Assembly: GCA_017518705.1 (NCBI GenBank)
Contig: JAFWUC010000029.1
Location: 1 to 26,058, forward strand
Source: Clostridia bacterium
GTDB taxonomy: Bacteria > Bacillota_A > Clostridia > Christensenellales > Aristaeellaceae
Direction: 5' to 3'
Length of the DNA stretch: 26,058 nucleotides
Below are positions 23,314 through 26,058 of this stretch, in pieces (positions within the stretch are counted from its first letter, which is position 1; every line of letters begins with the position of its first letter). The position numbers and the translations under genes are program-made. The notes under the pieces were generated by a model. The model searched no databases. It saw only the letters and a program-made list of their open reading frames with translations, and was not told the origin of the DNA.

Positions 23314-23345
23314 ACGCCATACTTTTTTTGAAAGGCGGCAGGTTT

Positions 23346-24644
23346 ATGGCAAGAAGCATGATAGCTATCGTGGATCTGGGCAGCAATCAGAACGCTTTCA
23401 TCGCAAGGGAATTAAGAAAACTTGGCGTGTACAGCGAGATATTCAATTACGACGTCTCCCCCGCCGAGCTTAAGAACGCCCCCGGCATACAGGGCATCAT
23501 CGTCAACGGCGGTCCCAACCATGTGCTGGACGGCAGGAATATCGACGTGGACCACGGCATCTACGCGCTGGGTCTGCCCGTGCTCAAGGCGGGTTACTCC
23601 GGCAGCGAAAAAGCGGACGTGGAAGCCTGGGACGAGGATCCCTCCAAACAGCTTGACGCTTTCATAACCAAGACCGGCGCCGAAAGGAACTGGAGCGTGG
23701 AAAGCTTCATCGAAGCCGAAGTCGAAGCGCTCAGAAAGCAGATTGGCTCCCGCAAGGTGCTGCTGGCGCTGTCCGGCGGCGTGGACTCCTCCGTGGTCGC
23801 GGCGCTGCTCATCAAGGCCGTGGGCGATCAGCTGACCTGCGTGCACGTGAACCACGGCCTGTTGCGCAAAAACGAGCCCGAGCAGGTCATCAAGGTGTTC
23901 AAGGAACAGCTGGGCGCGAACCTCATCTACGTGGACGCCATTGACAGGTTCTTAAACCGCCTCGCGGGCGTGAGCGATCCCGAGCAGAAGCGCAAGATCA
24001 TAGGCGACGAATTCATCGAGGTGTTCCGCGAGGAAGCGGGCAAGCTGGACGGCATAGAGCTGCTGGGCCAGGGCACCATCTATCCCGACATAGTCGAAAG
24101 CGGCACCAAGACAGCCAAGATAGTCAAGTCCCACCACAACGCGGGCGGCCTGCCCAAGGACATCGCCGAGAAGTTCGAGCTGGTCGAGCCGTTAAAGATG
24201 CTGTTCAAGGACGAAGTGCGCGCCGTCGGCCGCGCCCTGGGTCTGCCCGAAGGCATGGTGGAGCGCCAGCCCTTCCCCGGCCCCGGTCTGGGCGTAAGGT
24301 GCCTGGGCGCCATCACCCGCGAGCGGCTTGAAAAGGTGCGCGAAAGCGATGCCATCCTGCGCGAAGAGTTCGAAAAAGCCGGGCTTAAAGGCAAGGTATG
24401 GCAGTACTTCACCCTTATCCCCGACGTCACCTCCACCGGCGTAAGGGACGACGGACGCGTGGACGAGTATCCCGTGGTCATCCGCGCGGTCAACACCCTT
24501 GACGCCATGACCGCCTCCGTGCCCCGCCTGCCCTGGGAAGTGCTTGAGACCATCACCCTGCGCGTGACCAGCGAAGTCCCCGGCGTGAACCGCGTGCTGT
24601 ACGACTTAAGTCCCAAGCCCGTCGCCACGATAGAGTGGGAATAA
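23346..24644 (+). CDS. guaA: GMP synthetase with degenerate, truncated glutaminase domain
   Basis: GMP synthetase aminates XMP to GMP with ATP. The synthetase half is complete: PP-loop SGGVDSS (143-149), GQGTIYPDIVES, KSHHNAGGLP, PFPGPGLGVR and the C-terminal NRVLYDLSPKPVATIEWE. The chain is only 432 residues, against the usual 510-525. The loss falls in the N-terminal class I glutaminase: NGGPNHV (54-60) remains, but after LGLPVL (75-80), where GICYGMQ should carry the nucleophile, it reads KAGYSGSEKA and rejoins the linker NWSVESFIEAEVE (115-127). The HPE histidine and glutamate are also gone. The frame is open throughout, so this is not a frameshift. The enzyme should use free ammonia or a separate glutaminase. 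The ATG at 23346 has a GGCGGCAGG-type site upstream. Its 3' end adjoins an apparent integrated element. Confidence 0.92.
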   Translation: MARSMIAIVDLGSNQNAFIARELRKLGVYSEIFNYDVSPAELKNAPGIQGIIVNGGPNHVLDGRNIDVDHGIYALGLPVLKAGYSGSEKADVEAWDEDPSKQLDAFITKTGAERNWSVESFIEAEVEALRKQIGSRKVLLALSGGVDSSVVAALLIKAVGDQLTCVHVNHGLLRKNEPEQVIKVFKEQLGANLIYVDAIDRFLNRLAGVSDPEQKRKIIGDEFIEVFREEAGKLDGIELLGQGTIYPDIVESGTKTAKIVKSHHNAGGLPKDIAEKFELVEPLKMLFKDEVRAVGRALGLPEGMVERQPFPGPGLGVRCLGAITRERLEKVRESDAILREEFEKAGLKGKVWQYFTLIPDVTSTGVRDDGRVDEYPVVIRAVNTLDAMTASVPRLPWEVLETITLRVTSEVPGVNRVLYDLSPKPVATIEWE

Positions 24645-24780
24645 GGAAAAAGTGATTCTTCGAGACCGCGAGGCCTTGAAAATACTGGACTTTTGAGTTC
24701 CCGCTACTCCGAGTGATAGCAAATTGATAGCACGAGAATCTGAGATTTGTCGAGTGCAAATCCAAGGGTTTGCGAGTGTG
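24628..24780. mobile_element. Probable left attachment region at the 3' end of guaA
   Basis: The guaA 3' end is a known target for integrative elements. Directly after it the sequence turns AT-richer and repeat-dense: TGATAGCA occurs at 24714-24721 and 24725-24732; CGAGTG at 24710, 24751 and 24773; an 8-bp inverted repeat GCAAATCC/GGGTTTGC at 24756-24773; and AATCT-G-AGATT at 24737-24747. Such mixtures are typical of integrase and excisionase arm sites. The matching right-end att copy would lie outside the window, so the core cannot be confirmed. Confidence 0.45.
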
Positions 24781-24803
24781 CTGTCACCCAACATCCATAA
24801 ACC

Positions 24804-24853
24804 AAAGAGGTCAACCTGACTTTTGCGTAAGTCGGGTTGACCTCTTTCTTTTT
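24804..24853. terminator. Strong terminator between guaA and the XRE regulator
   Basis: A 17-bp stem (24804-24820 with 24831-24847, one G-U pair) and a 10-base loop is followed by CTTTTT on the plus strand. The A-run at the other end also suits the convergent regulator gene. Confidence 0.9.
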
Positions 24854-24869
24854 GCCTTTGGACAGACAT

Positions 24870-25388
24870 TTATTCTTTTTTCAATTCTTCAATCAGCGCA
24901 TCGGACAGAGCTTGCGTGGGCACTTTGGCCCACCGCCCGGATTGATCCAACTCCGGGTACTTATACCGCCAGCAATCATACTCCTCTTTGCAGATCTCTC
25001 CGCGCTCCAGCTTGGCGGCTTGTTCCCGCCAGGAACGAAACATATCAAAGATCTGAAGATAAGTCGATCCTTTTGCCTTATCCAGCCGCAGGCAAACTTC
25101 GCCGTCGATCTCTCCGATCTTGAGTCCGTAGATATCCTCCAGCGCAAAAAGCGTGTGCATCAGCCCAACATAGCTGTCGATCTCCGGCACATCCAGCGCT
25201 TTAGGAGATACATCCAGTACTCTGGCCAGCTCTGCGGTCAGATCGGCCTTGGGGGTTCGAGCGCCGGTTTCATACTGTGCCATGCGAACATCGGCCGTCT
25301 TTTCCGAAAAGCCGACCATCATACCCAAATACTTCTGCGTCATGCCCCGCAGGGAGCGGATGAAATGGATTCTTTCACCGATCGCCAT
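24870..25388 (-). CDS. XRE-family helix-turn-helix regulator of the integrated element
   Basis: The 172-residue protein has an N-terminal XRE helix-turn-helix (about 3-60: GERIHFIRSLRGMTQKYLG, then MAQYETGARTPK and LARVLDVSP), followed by a helical, charged C-terminal region of about 100 residues with no peptidase or cupin signature. Similar regulators sit divergently from the integration genes of Bacillota integrative elements and prophages. AGGAG lies nine bases before the ATG at 25388. Its promoter faces the int promoter across four phased repeats, one of which lies inside its own promoter spacer, so autorepression is likely. It is clearly less GC-rich than the chromosomal genes to the left. 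Confidence 0.85.
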   Translation of the reverse strand: MAIGERIHFIRSLRGMTQKYLGMMVGFSEKTADVRMAQYETGARTPKADLTAELARVLDVSPKALDVPEIDSYVGLMHTLFALEDIYGLKIGEIDGEVCLRLDKAKGSTYLQIFDMFRSWREQAAKLERGEICKEEYDCWRYKYPELDQSGRWAKVPTQALSDALIEELKKE

Positions 25389-25424
25389 ACCAGATAACTC
25401 CTATCTACTCGTAGTTTCGAGAAT

Positions 25425-25453
25425 ATATTAGCAAATATGTTTAGTGTTGTCAA
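25425..25453 (-). promoter_or_regulatory. Promoter of the XRE regulator
   Basis: On the minus strand TTGACA (plus 25448-25453) and TAATAT (25425-25430) are 17 bases apart. Operator-like repeat 1 lies in the spacer. Confidence 0.75.
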
Positions 25454-25544
25454 GGAATAATTAAATAAATTTGTTTAGTTTTCCTTCTTGACTTAACTGT
25501 ATTTGTTTAGTATAATTACCATGAGCTAATCTAATATGTTTAGT
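25433..25544 (+). repeat. Four phased operator-like direct repeats, core TGTTTAGT
   Basis: Thirteen-base copies (consensus AAATWTGTTTAGT) lie at 25433-25445, 25467-25479, 25499-25511 and 25532-25544, all in the same orientation. Start-to-start spacing is 34, 32 and 33 bases, close to three helical turns, so all face one side of the DNA. Copy 1 is in the spacer of the leftward promoter, copy 2 between the two -35 boxes, copy 3 in the spacer of the rightward promoter and copy 4 downstream of its -10 box. The likely binder is the adjacent XRE protein; the excisionase-like protein is an alternative. Confidence 0.8.
25488..25516 (+). promoter_or_regulatory. Promoter of the excisionase-integrase transcript
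   Basis: TTGACT (25488-25493) and a perfect TATAAT (25511-25516) are 17 bases apart, with operator-like repeat 3 filling the spacer. Confidence 0.8.
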
Positions 25545-25756
25545 GAACTGAATGACCGTCCGACCAGAGATACACCGCCATGATCTTCTAACTGGAAGGG
25601 AGCGCCTCCACAGAGGGGGACGACACAGCGCCGCGCAGGGTTGCCTGTCTGGAAACTGGAATCGGGTAAAACGGCAAGCCATTTTCGTTTTTAAATAACT
25701 GCTCTCACTTTTGAGGGCGGGGAAGGGAGGTGATTCATATAGCTGAACAGGTTTTT

Positions 25757-25933
25757 ATGAAGGTGGACGAGGTCGCAGCTGAGCTCGGAGTTTCAAACTC
25801 CTATGCCTATAAGCTAATCCGGGAGCTGAACAAGGAACTCAAGGCTGCCGGCTGCATCGTCATCAATGGTCGTATTGACCGAAAGTTTTTCCACGAGCAC
25901 TGGTATGCTACTCAGAAAAAGAAGGAGGATTGA
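25757..25933 (+). CDS. Excisionase-like small helix-turn-helix protein
   Basis: The protein (58 residues from this ATG) reads KVDEVAAELGVSNSYAYKLIREL, a MerR/excisionase-type helix-turn-helix, followed by NGRIDRKFFHEHWY, typical of the small DNA-binding proteins encoded just before integrases. Start choice is problematic. The strong site GGGAGGTGAT (25725-25734) points to codon ATA at 25739, in a context (ATA GCT GAA CAG) where an ATG would give MAEQVF. A GTG at 25730 overlaps that site. The ATG at 25757 has only a weak CAGG before it. The ancestral start may therefore have been lost. The gene ends two bases before the integrase ATG, and AAGGAGG for the integrase lies within its last codons. 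Confidence 0.8.
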   Translation: MKVDEVAAELGVSNSYAYKLIRELNKELKAAGCIVINGRIDRKFFHEHWYATQKKKED

Positions 25934-25935
25934 TC

Positions 25936-26058
25936 ATGGCAGCATTCAAAGACAAGAAAAACGGCACATGGTATGTGCAATTCCGCTACACCAACTGGAC
26001 CGGTGAGCGGCAGCAAAAACTTAAGCGAGGATTCACAACAAAACGTGAAGCCCAGGAA
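25936..26058 (+). CDS. Tyrosine-family site-specific integrase, N-terminal fragment
   Basis: The first 41 codons are visible and the gene runs off the right edge. TWYVQFRYTNWTGERQQKLKRGF followed by TTKREAQE is the AP2-like arm-type DNA-binding domain that begins many Bacillota phage and conjugative-element integrases; the catalytic domain is outside the window. AAGGAGG lies eight bases before the ATG. It is coupled to the excisionase-like gene and driven by the promoter at 25488. It would catalyse insertion at, and excision from, the attachment site inferred at the 3' end of guaA. Confidence 0.85.
   Translation, partial: MAAFKDKKNGTWYVQFRYTNWTGERQQKLKRGFTTKREAQE

Larger units (their letters stand above)
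25389..25729. other. Intergenic control region of the integration module
   Basis: The left half holds two face-to-face promoters and four phased repeats, listed separately. The right half (25545-25729) is an untranslated leader of about 200 bases on the rightward transcript. It contains one weak hairpin, AAAACG (25668-25673) with CGTTTT (25686-25691) followed by TT, which could be a partial attenuator. I see no credible gene in it. Confidence 0.6.

Noticed and set aside
23251..23345. Purine riboswitch or PurR box ahead of guaA
   Set aside because: The leader is only about 25 bases and no paired PurBox was seen; ATGTACAT at 23263-23270 is only an 8-bp palindrome.
24553..24869. Short minus-strand frames across the guaA end and att-like region
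   Set aside because: They run antisense through guaA and through the strong terminator, with no ribosome binding site.
20308..25544. Same protein binding both the 20308 array and the 25433 repeats because both show about 33-bp steps
   Set aside because: The motifs differ (palindromic ACAGAC-N4-GTCTGT versus direct TGTTTAGT) and three turns is a common spacing.
25461..25682. Minus-strand frame of 73 codons in the int control region
   Set aside because: It crosses the int promoter and repeats, has odd Arg/Trp/Cys-rich composition and no ribosome binding site.

Overview
The window looks like chromosome from a fairly GC-rich Bacillota (Clostridia), probably an uncultured gut-type anaerobe. The clues are a single-chain glycyl-tRNA synthetase, a parE-parC pair, a SpoIID-domain protein, a T-box leader, strong AGGAGG-type ribosome binding sites and Gram-positive promoters. 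The taxonomic call is inference. No rRNA or tRNA gene was found.

Layout. (1) 1-6876, minus strand: a Gfo/Idh/MocA oxidoreductase, parE, parC and a sugar-phosphate isomerase-like gene form a tight operon, followed by the start of glyQS, which runs off the left edge. (2) 6944-9355, plus strand: upp and a phosphohexomutase, from a promoter whose -35 box forms a dyad with the -35 box of the divergent oxidoreductase operon. (3) 9408-12109, plus strand: a secreted SpoIID/SH3 protein translationally linked to a secreted caspase-like peptidase with an EF-hand loop, closed by a strong terminator. (4) 12180-13162: a small membrane protein and a DUF4298 protein on divergent promoters. (5) 13175-18380, minus strand: three overlapping M42 aminopeptidase genes, a membrane protein and an AlkX/YcaQ-type DNA glycosylase. 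(6) 18482-20176, minus strand: a CHAP-domain protein, then rplM-rpsI with a consensus promoter and a leader hairpin.

(7) 20177-20657 has no gene but carries seven copies of a 16-bp dyad, consensus ACAGAC-TACG-GTCTGT. I cannot assign it to a known element, and it is the strongest candidate here for something undescribed. (8) 20658-23241, minus strand: an XRE-cupin-acyl-CoA synthetase fusion controlled by a T-box riboswitch. The best specifier reading is AUC (Ile) and the T-box bulge UGGUACC fits a tRNA with A73. I infer a link to making isoleucine from an exogenous branched acid such as 2-methylbutyrate. (9) 23346-24644, plus strand: guaA in which the glutaminase half of GMP synthetase has lost its catalytic residues through an internal deletion.

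(10) From 24645 rightwards the sequence becomes more AT-rich and enters an integrated element: att-like repeats, a 17-bp-stem terminator, a divergent XRE regulator, four operator-like repeats phased at 32-34 bp across two face-to-face promoters, an excisionase-like gene and the first 41 codons of a tyrosine integrase. The 3' end of guaA is a recognised integration target for genomic islands, so this is probably the left end of an integrative element or prophage.
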